In this document: one piece after another, positions 1 through 11,689 of the stretch
Position numbering within the stretch: position 1 is the stretch's first letter
Layout of the letters: every line of letters starts with the position of its first letter
NCBI GenBank assembly: GCA_030704615.1
Contig: CM060731.1
Location: 16,492,001-16,556,000 of the forward strand
DNA length: 64,000 bases
Direction of reading: 5' to 3'
DNA from: Takakia lepidozioides
Lineage: Eukaryota; Streptophyta; Takakiopsida; Takakiales; Takakiaceae
Position numbers and translations under genes: made by a program
The notes under the pieces: model-generated
Databases searched by the model: none
What the model saw: only the letters and a program-made list of their open reading frames with translations
Told to the model about the DNA's origin: nothing

Positions 1-1726
1 GATATACCCGCACAGTTCAGTGCGCGTTCGATGCCAAGCCACACCCTTCCCGTTCTGATTCGGCAGGAGAGAGAGGGTTGACTGGCGATGATGCACAGTC
101 AAAAGAGAGGATACACTGGGGTGCCTTCGCCTACCTGGGACAACATAATCTCATTCCTCAATCTGGTGAGAATTCCAGTTTCTTTCTTTTTTCTCTGAAA
201 GTTTCATTGGCAGTATTTCAGTCTGGTTCTTTGAAAACATTATTGCCATCGTTCTTAAAATAAATATGTCTGTTGCAGGTGAGCACTGGTCCCTCCTTCG
301 TGTGCGGTGTGCAGAAAACATATGCGGCTGACATTGTCATTCTCGACATCCCGGATGGCCAGGCTGTGCCAGAAGTTCTTTCAAATGGCAAGACGCCAGG
401 CTGGAATAAATTCAAGGACAACTACTGGAGTTGGGTGTTCGGGTTCTGTAATAATTTCCTCTCTGATGCAGGGACACTTCTGCTTTTTCAGTCATGTGAC
501 AAAGATAGTCGTCGGGCATTGGCATCATACTTGAAGTCTTCAGGGTTTGAAGTTTTGCGCACATGGAATTGTGTGAACAGCCTCTACCTTGTGAAAGGGG
601 GTTTCCCTGGTCAGCTGGTATGTCGTCTCCCTTCTGCTTGTGCTTTCATGATGAGTTTCAATGTTCTCTGCAGCTCCACTCTAGAAGAATCTGTCATGAT
701 CGACACCGATCATCACCGATTCGTGATAAAAATGATTGTTTTATGCCTGAGTTCTGAATAGCCGATGTGCACACTTCCACTATAGATTGTGTTTACCACA
801 CTAGCCTGCTATCTTTGGCAGACGAGGATGTTCGAGGCGATCTGCCTGCGGAGGATTCGCACCTCAAAGACACCATCCTCCATCCGCAGCTTTGAGATTT
901 CTGACCAGGGTTGTTTCGTCAACCCCCCTATGAGCCGCATGTCGATGACATTTTGTACAACTTCATGCAGTCCAGTCAGACTCTGAAGAGACCAGATGGC
1001 ACTCCCTGGAGAGGTGCAAAGGAAAAAATCCCTAGCGTTCATGCAAATACTGCTAGAGTCATGCAGCCACCACTCTGCACGGGTGGTCGATCTTTCTGTG
1101 TCCACAGGTTCGTTCTCTCCCTTCCGAATTGATTTTCTTTCACCAGTTTCATCTGCTTAAATCCCCCCCACCAAACTTTTCATGTCCTCCTATCTGGTGC
1201 AAGAGCAACTTACCATGCATGCAAGGTAGGCGGAAGAACCCTTTTTGGCATGGAGGGTGATTCTGACCTCTACAACACTGTGCTCCTCCCCCTTTTGTCT
1301 GGCTCCACTTCAGGCACACAGATTGATCGGATTCAAATTCGAAATGATGACGATCCCGAAGATAAGCAGGTCGACAACGACTTTTCATGTGAGTAAGTGC
1401 TAAACCCACTTTGGGAGCCTTACTCAATTTCTCAATAACATCAAAGTTACAGTAATAACTTTTTCAGGCTGTCTTTCAGGAAAGGCAGCGGTGGATCTTC
1501 AGAAGATACAGTCATTTGTGGCGAGTCTGTTTTTGACAGCCCCCTTTCCAATTTTCTGCTTCCTGATTATGCCGAAGCAATGGCACTTCACGCGGCCGAG
1601 TCCCTATCCCCTGACTTTTTACTGCCCGGCCGTAGGTGTAGCCAGCGTAGATCCGGAGTTCTTAAATACTTAGACTTAGATGCAGAGGAAGCGGGGATAC
1701 ATTGTACTGACTTTGAGTCAGAATGA
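1..1726 (+). pseudogene. DNA N6/N4-methylase-like gene (beta-class order), broken, 5' partial
   Basis: Plus-strand exon-like blocks read in the order of a beta-class amino-methyltransferase. Block 279-617 (113 codons, acceptor tgttgcag, donor CTG|gtatgt) has VILDIPDG where DPPY (motif IV) is expected, followed by a W-rich segment ending GTLLLF. Block about 918-1118 has YEPHVDDILYNF, then PWRGAKEK, then a helix leading to VVDLSVSTG, the place of the AdoMet-binding motif I. Block about 1189-1396 continues with GGRTLFGMEGD, like the post-motif I strand of DNA methylases. A serine/acid-rich tail ends at 1726. A run of six A near 1020 puts PWRGAKEK and the following helix in different frames, and the segment 815-900 is also out of frame. 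With DIPD for DPPY and DLSVSTG for the DPFxGSG consensus, catalysis is doubtful even if repaired. The class rests on motif order. Exon 1 before 165 is uncertain. Confidence 0.5.
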
Positions 1727-1849
1727 ACTATGTTCTTTTAATATTCTGTTTCATCCTCTTTGGAAAACGTTGAATCCCCTTCCTCCACCGTAGTTGTTCC
1801 TTTGGAAAGAAAAATAATCAAAGAATCAACTACCATTTAAATTGCAATA

Positions 1850-2225
1850 TGTATGAATCCATCTCACAAACCTCCCTCACTCTTGTCATATCCATTGTGC
1901 TTTCATCTACAGTGTATTCATGCGTGCTCCATTCATGAATGTTTTCCTTTGTTCAACATCCATTGTACATTCATCCTCTGTACTCTTTAATCCACCCCAC
2001 AAACCTACCACACTCATGTCATATACGTTGTGCATTCGTCTAAAATTTTAGTCATTCATCTTCCTGTCATGAAAGTTTTCCATTGTTCAACATCCATTAT
2101 ACATTCATCCATTTGACTCTTATCCATCCCTCATTCATCCATCTACATTCATTTTTCACATTCATCCATCTGTTTATCATCCAACTGTACATTCATCCAT
2201 CCTTTATTCATCTGTTGCTTTCAGG
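1850..2225. repeat. CATTCATCC-rich minisatellite
   Basis: Two diverged copies of a unit with period about 134 bp (the shared string gttcaacatccatt occurs at 1951 and 2085) run into a short-unit array of cattcatcc/catctgt words up to about 2222. There is no coding signal. It is simple tandem repeat DNA between the methylase-like relic and the next repeat. Confidence 0.7.
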
Positions 2226-2324
2226 TGGGAATGACCACTGCCTTTTATTATGTCGTCCAGATTGTTTCTGCGGTAAAGGGTGCCAATCCGCGGGAATACA
2301 CTCCACTTCTTCTTGGGCGCGTGG

Positions 2325-2445
2325 TGACGCGGCCTTCAAGTGTGATGACGTGGAGTGAGCCCGGTGATGTGACATTGGCGCAAGGTGACGTGGCGTGAGC
2401 GCAGTTGCGCTCACGCGACCAGGCTCACGCCGAGGCATCCCTGCC
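2325..2445. repeat. Dispersed GCTCACGCC/GGCGTGAGC repeat
   Basis: This 120-bp GC-rich patch holds alternating sense and antisense copies of a GTGAGC/GCTCAC word, including ggtgacgtggcgtgagc and caggctcacgcc. The same words occur at 15,290-15,325 and 16,600-16,740, at the two ends of an insertion in the LINE. It is probably a fragment of the same nonautonomous element, in the reverse orientation. Confidence 0.5.
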
Positions 2446-3719
2446 AGCCAGTGGAAACCTCTGTTATGTTGTGACAACCCGGTTTTTGATGGCTTGTGTG
2501 AGAGACACACATCTGTTTTCCAGGCCCTAGTTTGCTTTGCTTACCTTATGGTAGTTGGAAACAAATTGAGAGGCTGCAAGGAACTGTTTGCTGCAGCTAC
2601 TCGGGTACGTCTGTTGGTAAAAGGCCCCTGTTATGTTCCAACCCAGATGGCTTTGTTAGCTAGATGCTTAGGCCAGGGTATGGTGAAGTTTCTGCCTGTG
2701 GCTATTCGGCTGACACTGAAATATGGCAGTAATATAAATGGTAATTGGTTTTTGAGGCAGCCAGGGTGGTCAAGTGGAAATAACCCCTGGACATGGTGTA
2801 ATGACATGGTCAAATGTGGAATGATGTGAAGGGTGTACTGACAATATCATATACTGTCACAGGATGTGTATGCAGTCCTTTATATTTACCTTGCTGTGTC
2901 ATGAGCTTTGATTTTCAGCTGTAGCAAGAAATAAAGGTATAGAGATGTTCTGGAAAACTTACTAGACATATCCACATCCCTTGTGGGGGCAAGCTGTACT
3001 GCATACTAGTCTAAACAAATACTGGCAAGGCAAGGTATTTGAATATGGGATATCCAAGTGTTCCTTTCTTTTTTAAGAAAACCCTCCATGACACCCATGG
3101 GGTTTTAGTAAGTTTGCTTGGATTACAGCTTGCAGACAGTAAATCTGTATGACTATGTGACCTGCACCACATCAAGGCCAAAATATGGCCAAGTACCCGC
3201 CATCCCACCCAGACCTCTGTAAGTGTATCATGATCTTGACTGGTGGTCAATCAGCATCAGTGGCATACTCTCTGGATTATGAATAATACTGACATGAACA
3301 CATTACTGTGCATGGATGTAATTCTGGATTTTCTAAGCTTGATGATTGATGGATGGTGCCACTGTTAAGTGGCTGATATGTCTATTTATTCTTTCATGAC
3401 AACGACCCTAGGGGTCCTGTCTTTGTCTTGACATGACAAAAAATATTTTCCCTCTCTTCTGTGCTGCTATCTTTAAGCTCCCGACGAGATAAATTCAAGG
3501 TCAGATGGTGGGTTCAGCTGCAACATATGTCCAACACCAGATATCCTAAGTTAATCGACTCTATATCTTGGAAACAGGACCGCCCTGTCAAACAGGGTAA
3601 GCCCTGGGAGAAGAGTGTAGAAGAGATTCTCAAGGATCTGAATCTGGACCCGCAAGTCTTGACCTTGCTGGATAAACCTGACTTAAAGAGTGTAGTGTGC
3701 GTTTGGTTGGCCACAAGTT
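2446..3719. other. No recognised gene
   Basis: AT-rich sequence with scattered stops. The only open stretches are 2395-2829 and 3461-3721 on the plus strand. The latter contains an exon-like hydrophilic segment (KPWEKSVEEILKDLNLDP) but matches nothing I recognise and has no clear splice partners. Confidence 0.4.
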
Positions 3720-6700
3720 AGGATTTGCCGGCGGGACCCGGGAGGACGCAGAAGTAGTAGCACATGCATGGAGTTGGGGTTGTCTCGCAAGGGAAAAGCC
3801 TGCCTCCTCCAGCATTTCAATCTCCTGAAATCTGAGATGTGTTCCCACCTTCATGGGCCAAACGGTTGGAGGAGATGGCTTCATCACTACGGAAGGACAC
3901 ACAGTTCCATGCACACATCTGGCACAATCATCTGCGCAGAACCAGAACTTGTGGTTCTTGGCTTCTGGTTGACCGTATGGACGCATCAAACCCGTGAAAG
4001 TCGGAGCAAGAGTTCGGGCACCACCTCTGGATATAGATGAAGTGCACTTCTCGAAATTAGTTGCCCTGATCGCTATATATTTCACACGAGACCCTGCACT
4101 TGTGCGTTCTATGTGCCAAACGTGGTCTAGGCATGCGGACTCAAGCACATCAAGGGGGTTGTTTCTCTCTTGCACCATTTCAGTGGCACTGTTTGATGCT
4201 GGAGCTTGCCGTCGTGTTGGAGGTTCCTCCAGAATGGAGGTTCCGGACATGGAGCTGTCATGCAGGGGAACACGAGGCTTCGAGAAGTTATCACGGTCTG
4301 CCCTTTGCGAATCGGAATCCGAACCAGGTGGAGTGTTCAATTTCCTCTTACAGGAGCCGAATCTCTCCTCCCCTTCAAGATGTGGAACTCTAGAAACAAG
4401 TGGCGTTCCCTGGGCATACATGCTCACCGCCCGTGCTATCTTGATTGGATCCCCAGATCTGTTTGCAGCACGTAACATCAACTCCCATTTGTCCGGACCT
4501 TTGCCACCAACCCCATCTCGCAAGGAATCACGGTATCGGGTTTGTTGTTGCAAGGCACGTATCAAATCATCTGTTGTTGCCACATACAAATCCCGACCTT
4601 GTTTCCCAGACTGCTGCAACCATGCGTTGTGCACAGTTTCTGCCAAATTGCAAGATGGCATGTCCGCCATTTCCTCAATGGACATGTTCTGCAAAGTGGA
4701 GAACCACACTTCAAAACAGTGAACAGGAAACAACATAAAGAAAGCGATGAGACAATAAAATGGAAAGTAAATGTATGAATAAAGCAAGAAATATAAGCCT
4801 CGTACCACTGCCATGACTGCTCCCCACTGTCTATACCGGAAGTGCCAAAACGCCAGCCAATCTTCCAATGCTCTCATACTCTCAAGTGATGCAGCTCCAG
4901 AAAAGAACCACCAGGCACGAATTGTCTGGAACAGAGTGTCCGCCTCCTTCATTGTTCTAGCATCTTTGTACTCTTTGCACAATTTACGGTGCTGAGTCTC
5001 CATCTCTGGTTTGATGTCCGATTTTGTATGTTTTTCCAGAGATTGTGTCCAATGGAATAGACATGTACGCTCTCTTCCTCGCATTGGCACTTTTGGGTCG
5101 CCCGATCCGAAGACAATATGAACAACATTGAAATTTGCTTGAGCACTATCCGCCATGAAACCTGCAAAATTTGGAGATGGCAGCCCATGACACGTATCAG
5201 GGAATTCCACATGAGCTTCTGGGATTCCGTATCCTCGGATTGCATGTCACAAACTGCAATTGTCATAACTCGTTGGTACACGGGATCGTAGACATGACAA
5301 GCCACAGTCGTCCAATCCTTCACTCATTTCACATGATCAAACATAAGAAAACAGTTCTGCAAGTCCATAGTCTTCTGCATCCGCTTCACGAGGCTAACCC
5401 CACTGCCCTCCCCAACAGTCGACATTTTGAAAAGAAAAACTCTAATGGCACCTTGACCTGGGAATACATTGTCCTGGATGTAATCATACTTGCTCACTCG
5501 TTTCAACTCCAAAATGTTGTCTATGTAGCCTCTGATACCAGAGCCCATTCTTAATGCATTGATCTAATGCCGAATGTTAGATGAACTCAAAGTGGAGAAA
5601 TGATCCATGACCAGGTCCAATGTTGCACCGTCAAGTTTAGTCCCCACAGAATCCCCTTCACTCAAAATATGGCTTTCCAAGAAGGACTTGCTTGCGCCAA
5701 GAGCAATTGCAGATGTTGTTGCGGATGGGTTTCTCCCGAACTCCTGTTTAATCAACCTCGATATTGTCTCAACACTCTCCCTGTAATCCCCCTTCGAGAC
5801 AGGATGGTTATGGAATCCGAAATGCACACAAGCTCTTGTCATTGTTTTCAAACGGTGGACAACATAGTACATTCTTGCTCCGCAGAGCGCCAAGCAGGAT
5901 GGCACAAGTTTGCAGAATTTGCAGACGAAAGTGTTTGCCGGTGGTGGGGCAGTCCCAAGCTGAAATGGATTTTCCGCCAGACCCTCCCATTCGCTTTGAT
6001 TATGAACCCCAGACTGAAGAAAATGTCTGCAAATCAAATTATCACACCTAAGGTGTCCATTGCAAACTGTTCTCCTGAAAACAAGCTTGTCATCATTCTG
6101 AATATTGGATGTTTTTGTTCTGCACCACGGGTGCCCGTCGTGTTTCTTGTCCATTCCATGCATCATGATTGTTACACCTCCAACTCGCGGATGAGGAGGC
6201 AGCTCGAATAGGATATTGCCATCAAAAGTCTCTGGCAAGAACTTCACAGGCACCTGCTTCAAAGATTCCCAATCAATTCCTCGCAACTCACTTTTGAATC
6301 CAGCCATTCCTCCCATCGCCCGTAGTTTTGGAATGATACTACAAATCTCTTCTTCATCAGCTTCTCCAACCACAGTAGGAACGACTGGATTTGGAATGTC
6401 ACTTATGTCATCATCGGACGAATCCGAAAGCTCAACGATTGGAGTGGAGGATGTCTGTTCTTTTTTCACCACCACCTCCCTCTTGTCTTGAACGACCAAA
6501 GCAGCAATCCCGGGCGTCACATATGATCCAAGGGACTTTCGCCGAGGCTCTCCAAGTACTCTGTATCGACCAGGGTGCACTCTCCACTAGCTGACATAAG
6601 CCGTCTCATCACGGTTTTGGAAAGAGTATTTCAACAACTTCCCTTTCAAATCGTACACCTCTTTCTCCAAAAAGATGGAGCCATTCTGAAGCTGAAAACG

Positions 6701-6860
6701 GGTAGCCAAGACATGTTCCAGAACAATTGCAAATCCATTGTCAAGGACTTCCTGGGAGAACGGCACTGGTTTGTCGTCAGAGAAGAACTCCGCTTCAGAG
6801 GGTCATCTTCCTTCCTCGCGTACGTTGATACCTTGCTATCGCAGACCTTCAGTGTAAATC
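3630..6860 (-). pseudogene. Transposase-like protein (MULE-like DDE candidate), decayed
   Basis: Read on the minus strand, one frame runs from about 6860 (GFAIVLEHVLATRF, then WRVHPGRYRVLGEP) through a Cys/His module (CNGHLRCDNLICRHF, later CKFCKLVPSC) to CHVYDPVYQRV and CDMQSEDTES. It then shifts frame near 5170-5200 into FAGFMADSAQANFNVV, ERTCLFHW and a W-rich segment up to about 4800. The rest reads through a probable AT-rich intron (4720-4805) into a long Ser/Pro-rich tail ending by 3630. Three in-frame stops are visible: TAG before WRVHPG, TAG after SSNIRH, and TGA after CFLMFDHVK. The layout (zinc module, then a D-containing block, then a C..H block) resembles MULE transposases, but I cannot align a full DDE triad, so the family call is tentative. 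It is too broken to be active. Confidence 0.55.
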
Positions 6861-7711
6861 GGTTTACTGATGTCTCCAGAACACAGTTGAAGAATGAGTA
6901 GAGAATATGGCGGAGGAAGCTTAGACGACGACTGTGCATATTCTGTTATTCCTTCTAGATATGCAGCCGTCCATTTTAATTACTTTTCTTGTGGGCCCAG
7001 TGGTCAGAGTATCCCCAGGAGCAATGTCGGCAACTGTTAAATCGTTAATCAGAACCTCATCAATAAACACAATAACAAGCCGACTTCCTGGAAGCATGCC
7101 ACATGATCTGAGGGTGGGATTGCAGATTAAGTAAATGCATCTTTATACTACTACCAATGATCATGCGCACCTGGAAAGTTCAAAATGTGAAACGAACGTG
7201 GGGTTGGCTAACAAGGATGAACGTGTATGATATCCCAAAATTTGTCATCAAACTCTCGTTCATTTACATATATTTGTCCAAGACTGTGCGCCAAGATTTC
7301 TGGGATTCGCTGTTATTTTTAAATATTGAAACCGTTCTAATAAAGAACACGCCGTTTATTTTGGGCGACACACGTCAGACATCGATAACTATATTGAATA
7401 CGAACAGCTGTACACTAATTGCTGGTATGTGCACTAATAAGGGAATGACTATGTGTAACGGTCACGCGAGAAGGAATCCGATGCTTCTAGAGACAAGCAA
7501 CAACGCACGCAATCCCGCAAGAAATGGGGAGTCACTTCATTTTTCTACTTTCGCGCTTAGAGGGAGAGTGGAAGTCAAGCTGGAGAGGGTTCCTTCTACA
7601 ATACGAAAGAGAAGAAAGTCTTTTTATCTTACTTCCCTTAGAGAGAGACGCAGAGCAAGAGAGCAAATGACGAGGCGTCGTTTGTTGGAGAACACAGGGC
7701 CAAGGTAGCAG
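6861..7711. other. No recognised gene; possible 5' flank of the transposase relic
   Basis: Short open stretches occur on both strands, such as 7157-7708 plus. None has recognisable motifs, and composition changes from AT-rich to purine-rich (GAGAGAG) near 7560-7660. Confidence 0.35.
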
Positions 7712-7987
7712 GTGAGTGCGGAGACTAATTCACAAGAGCAGATCGAGACTGAGGCAGCGGCTGTGACACAGTCGGCGATAACAGTGCGCGTTGGAAACCA
7801 GCCTGTGGATGCAGAGATGACTCGCAGGGAAACTGAAGGAGGTGGAAATACGAGGAACGTTGAACCGGGAGAAGGTCCAGAAACCCTAGAGCAGATAGAA
7901 ATTCCAGCAGATGTGAGAGGGAAGAGGAAAGCTGCAGAAGGGGATCCAATTTCAAAACCTAAGAAGGCGCCAATAAGTTTTCTCTAA
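7712..7987 (+). CDS. Unrecognised acidic exon-like reading frame
   Basis: A 91-codon open frame follows an AG at 7710-7711 and starts with GTG, not ATG, so it would have to be an internal or 3' exon. The product is rich in Glu, Gln and Thr, then Arg/Lys (ADVRGKRKAAEGD), and ends SKPKKAPISFL before a TAA. It resembles the nuclear-type low-complexity linker of a transposon protein, but there is no domain. Noncoding sequence follows. Confidence 0.2.
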   Translation: MSAETNSQEQIETEAAAVTQSAITVRVGNQPVDAEMTRRETEGGGNTRNVEPGEGPETLEQIEIPADVRGKRKAAEGDPISKPKKAPISFL

Positions 7988-9474
7988 CTTACATTTCATT
8001 GTTGAAGATCTGCGTAGAGATTGAGTGGAATGTCCCAGAAAAGGATTGTCGCTACCGACCATCACCATGAAACAACGATGATTTGCTTTCTACTCCTCTG
8101 TTAAGGGTTTACCGCACAATGAGTGGGTGACTGACGGTACCGTCATTCATTGTTGTTCAGATCATACAGTCTGTCTGATTGCCTTTCAAGCAGTCCTTCC
8201 TCTTCCCTTCTTTAGCAGGAACATGTGATTGAAGTCTATTGAATTGCGAGCGTCATTAACGCCATTCGACTCTCCTCATGAGATTTATGTACCTATGTGT
8301 TTGAAGAGAGAGTGAGGGTCAGCATATTCAGTCATATTGTTTTGCAATGCATTTTCTTTGTTTGAGGTTGAACAGATAGAGAAGTGGAAAGGCGGTACCG
8401 CCAATCAAAGATTTGAAGACCATACTGTAGATTCAGGTAGAGTATCGATTGGAAAGTACTCTCGACATAGACAGGAAACAGTGAATGCTTGCGACGTTCA
8501 TCACAATGGAGTCAATCTGAATAATCTGCACTTACTGTACGCCCTAAACTATACTGAATGTCGTTGCCGCCAATCACTTATACATATATGTCATTGCACA
8601 ACACCGATCCGGCAGGTCCCACTCTTTTGTGATTGTCGTTAACGCCGTTCGCTTTTGCTCAAAACCTTTCTGTTCCTGTGTCCCTAGAATCATAGTGTTT
8701 TGTTTTGAATTCGGCAGGATCAGTTTTGCTTGTGTAGATGGTTCTGAATTTGTTTCACACCATTCATTGTGAGTTGAGACGAGACAGAGTGATGGTCGTT
8801 ACCGCCGTTCACTATTTGCACATTACTCAGTCAGATTTGAAAGATTTGTCATGTCTGTTACCAGAAAATTGTCCGATGAAAATTAAGTTAGGAATAAAAC
8901 TTCCCGGAACTTGTTTCCAGTCTGTGACATGGGGGAGGACATCATGGATGCGCTCAAGGGTCTATTCCACTCTTGGCACCAAACCTAAATTTAAACTCAA
9001 GGCAGGAAGACTACCTTTGAACAGTAAACAGAAGCAGAGAGGAAAGGGAGAGTGCAATTTCCCTGACGTACCTCTACTGCTGCTGGTGCTTGATGCGAGC
9101 TGGTGCGGTGGGTTGGTGCGGTGCTGTCGCGGCTGCCAATGGCGCGGGTCCCCCACAGTGCATGGCGTCTCTCCCCCACTCACCACGGCTCTCTCTCTCT
9201 TCAGCTCGTTTAGGTCGCGCCTCTGCGCGGCGTTCCTACCACACAGGGGAGAGAGACATCAGCCCGTGCTTAGGGCAAGAAAGCAAGAGAGAAAGTGAGG
9301 GAGGAGGCGGTGCTTACCTTGGGCGTTGGAGCGGCGTTGGGGCAAACTCATTGGGGCCTTGCGACCACCTCGGGCTCAGCAGCAGGTGCGTTTCTCCTCC
9401 ACCCTAAACCCCGCTCTCTGAACTACCTCTCTCCCAAAGAACAAACAAAAACGGGAGGGGAAAGAGATGCTTCA
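7988..9474. other. Degenerate repeats around GGCGGTACCGCC-like words; no recognised gene
   Basis: Near-palindromic words such as gacggtaccgtc, gtcattaacgccattc, ggcggtaccgcc, gtcgttgccgcc, gtcgttaacgccgttc and gtcgttaccgccgttc recur at about 8133, 8252, 8391, 8563, 8635 and 8796. They are usually followed by ATTCACT/TTTG-like sequence. This looks like a decayed tandem or subterminal repeat array. From 8960 to 9474 the sequence is GC- and CT-rich with no supported exon. Confidence 0.4.
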
Positions 9475-9745
9475 AGCACTTAGGGAAAAAAAAAGGCACG
9501 GTGCCTACGTGCAACGCCCAGCCGTCGCACGTCTACACCCGCCTTTTTTTTGAAATGTAAAAATGATTGTTGCGACGGCCGGCCGTCGTTGCTTGCGACC
9601 CCTGGCCCCATAATTTTAAAAAAACACGTCGCCCCCCGCGACGGCTTCCCGTCGCGGGGTGCGACCCCCAGGTAAAAAATTGAAAAAACTCGTCGTCAAA
9701 TGCGATGCAAGGGTGTCGTAGGAGGCAACGGCCGACATTTCTAGG
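9475..9745. repeat. GCGACGG subterminal repeat cluster, possible CACTA element end
   Basis: Starting at cacttagggaaaaaaaaagg (about 9477) the sequence carries many copies of a GCGACGG/CCGTCGC word in both orientations, including the palindrome cgacggccggccgtcg and gcgacggcttcccgtcgc, separated by A-runs. Short GC-rich subterminal repeats next to a CACT-type end are typical of CACTA elements. The terminal assignment is inference because the partner end is not seen. It is followed by a gggtttaggg motif at about 9740. Confidence 0.4.
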
Positions 9746-10146
9746 TTTAGGGTTTAGGGCCTTTTGGGTTTCTTAGTTTTTATTTATTTTTTCATATGGT
9801 ACTCGGTTAGGGTGTTTGCTTTTCTTTATGGTGCTGGGTTTTGGATTGGCGGTTTTGGTTGTGGGTCTTGGGGTTAAAAGGATAAACGGTGTGATTAGGA
9901 TTCACATACCCAAAATGTGGTTCAATCTGATAATCGCAAAGCGCTGGGTCTCAACAAATTTTTCCATGGTGTGGGCATCCTGAAGATAAAACGAGAGGAA
10001 GGATTTATTGTCTTGGGCTCTAGCACCATAGGGATGCTCCGCCTTTGGTTACCAATTTTGAAAGCCCCAAGGCTGAGGCATAGGGTTTTTTTGCCAACGG
10101 TTTTTGAGAAATGACAGTGTTGGTGATGTGTGTTAATTAGGATGCG

Positions 10147-11680
10147 ATGGTGAGGAAACATCGACCCGTCTCCCTCGAGGATGAGGAGGTAGTACCACAT
10201 ATCGATTGTGGCCCTAGAGCGATCGTTTTTCATGGCGAGGAGCCACCCATTGCACCTGATCCAATACAGGCTGCCGGGCACAATCGTAGAAGGGACCGGA
10301 GCCAAATTTCAGGTGATGCGGAGGATGTTGACACTCCGGGATTGAGACGGGCGCGCCGCGGGTCGCCCCCTCGCGGGCCACCCCGTCCAACCACGTCCAC
10401 CTTTGACCCCCCCCCCCCCGACAGGATTGAGTGTTGGTGCACTAAGTGATGGGAACGGATACCGACGGGCGGCACCAGACCACCGAGGCGGCGACCGCAT
10501 GTTGTCGAAAAACATTACAAGAAGAACAAGATTGCGGATGCGGCAAAGGTGAGTGTTTTTCCCACCCCTCTCATTAACATTCATTTAAGGTACATTTAGG
10601 TTTATCTAATAATATAGTATGATTGGTACATGAATCAAAATTACGACATAAGTATTGATGCATCGTTCACTACGCACATTGCAGCCACGACTTGATGCCC
10701 AAGCTCGTAATCACATTGCACAGGAGGCATTTCGCGCTGGTCTACTTGCAGAATTTGTGCCAGAGCATGTGCCCGATGTGACCAGTTGGTTCCCCCAGCA
10801 GCACGTAGATGAGTTGCGTAGGGTCGAGGAGTATCGTAGGTGTCGTATGGCCGGCGACGAGCAGCCCCCCCCCCCCCGTCTGTTTCTTTGCCTGATTCAC
10901 CTCCGGTAGTATCTATTCCGGACGTTATACCCCCGGCTGCACCTCCGACATTACATCCTCAACCACCTCCACCTCCACCTCCACCTCCACGTGCATGTGC
11001 CCCCCGAACCCCTAGGAGGGGTCGGCTTCGCCCTAGGTTTCCTCCCCTTCGGCTTGGGCGGCCTGAGCCGGATCCTTGCCCCCGATGGGAAGCACATAGG
11101 ACTATGTTACTGAGGACCGTCCAGCCTCATTGTTAGGGGAATCATCTCGACCCTCCTACCCCCATCCGAGAAAACGTGGAGTTCGAGTATTTGGGGGGAC
11201 GGTATGTTGTGAGAGCCGCTACAGACCCTGTTATGGGTCGGGGTTTATTCACGGTCAATGATATTGTGGTTCCTCCTCAGAGAAACAGCATGGTGGACTT
11301 GTTTCCCTACTATGGTCCATACTACACCTCCGCGGAGTTCCGTACATTACGCCTCGAAACCCCATACATCCATTTTGTGTGTCAACGGACAGGATGTACG
11401 TAGACGGGGGTTGTCTCCCATTGAGATCAGATTTTGTGATGGTGACCCCGACATCTTTGGCAATGTTGCTGGGTTGATCAATAGTTCTTTTGGTCATCCT
11501 AGGAGAACCAATGTAGTATGGGACGAGCGAAGTGATGGGCATGAGAGCTTTTGTGGTCATACGTCAGTATATTGTGAGGGGATGCACATGTTTGTGATGA
11601 CATGTGCTAGTAGGACTATTAGGGCTGGCAGCGAACTATTTGCATCATACGAGTTCTCCCGGGATGATTGGGACCTCTGA
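10147..11680 (+). pseudogene. SET-domain-like protein gene, frameshifted
   Basis: The plus-strand frames give an N-terminal charged segment (10147-10445), a helical block (10655-10860), a proline-rich stretch near 10,940-11,000, then a SET-like region. The first part, from 11,176, has GGRYVVRAATDPVMGRGLF, the G.G landmark at the start of SET domains. The second part, in another frame from about 11,385 to 11,680, has DIFGNVAGLINSS (place of the NHxxxPN region) and ASRTIRAGSELFASYEF (place of the GEEL..DY region). The classic NHSC core is not conserved, so lysine methyltransferase activity is doubtful. A one-base shift near 11,375-11,390 and C-runs of 9-10 bases at about 10,410 and 10,866 break the frame. 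It lies upstream of the TNP2-like gene on the same strand and may be cargo of the same element. Confidence 0.55.
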
Positions 11681-11689
11681 TTACAGCGT

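Noticed and set aside
273-761. Reading the 162-codon frame as one complete small protein
   Set aside because: The conserved part ends at CTG|gtatgt (617); the rest is intron-like and the family continues in later blocks.
10655-11136. Extensin-like proline-rich protein
   Set aside because: The proline run is a linker in front of the SET-like region, with no SPPPP-Tyr repeats or signal peptide.
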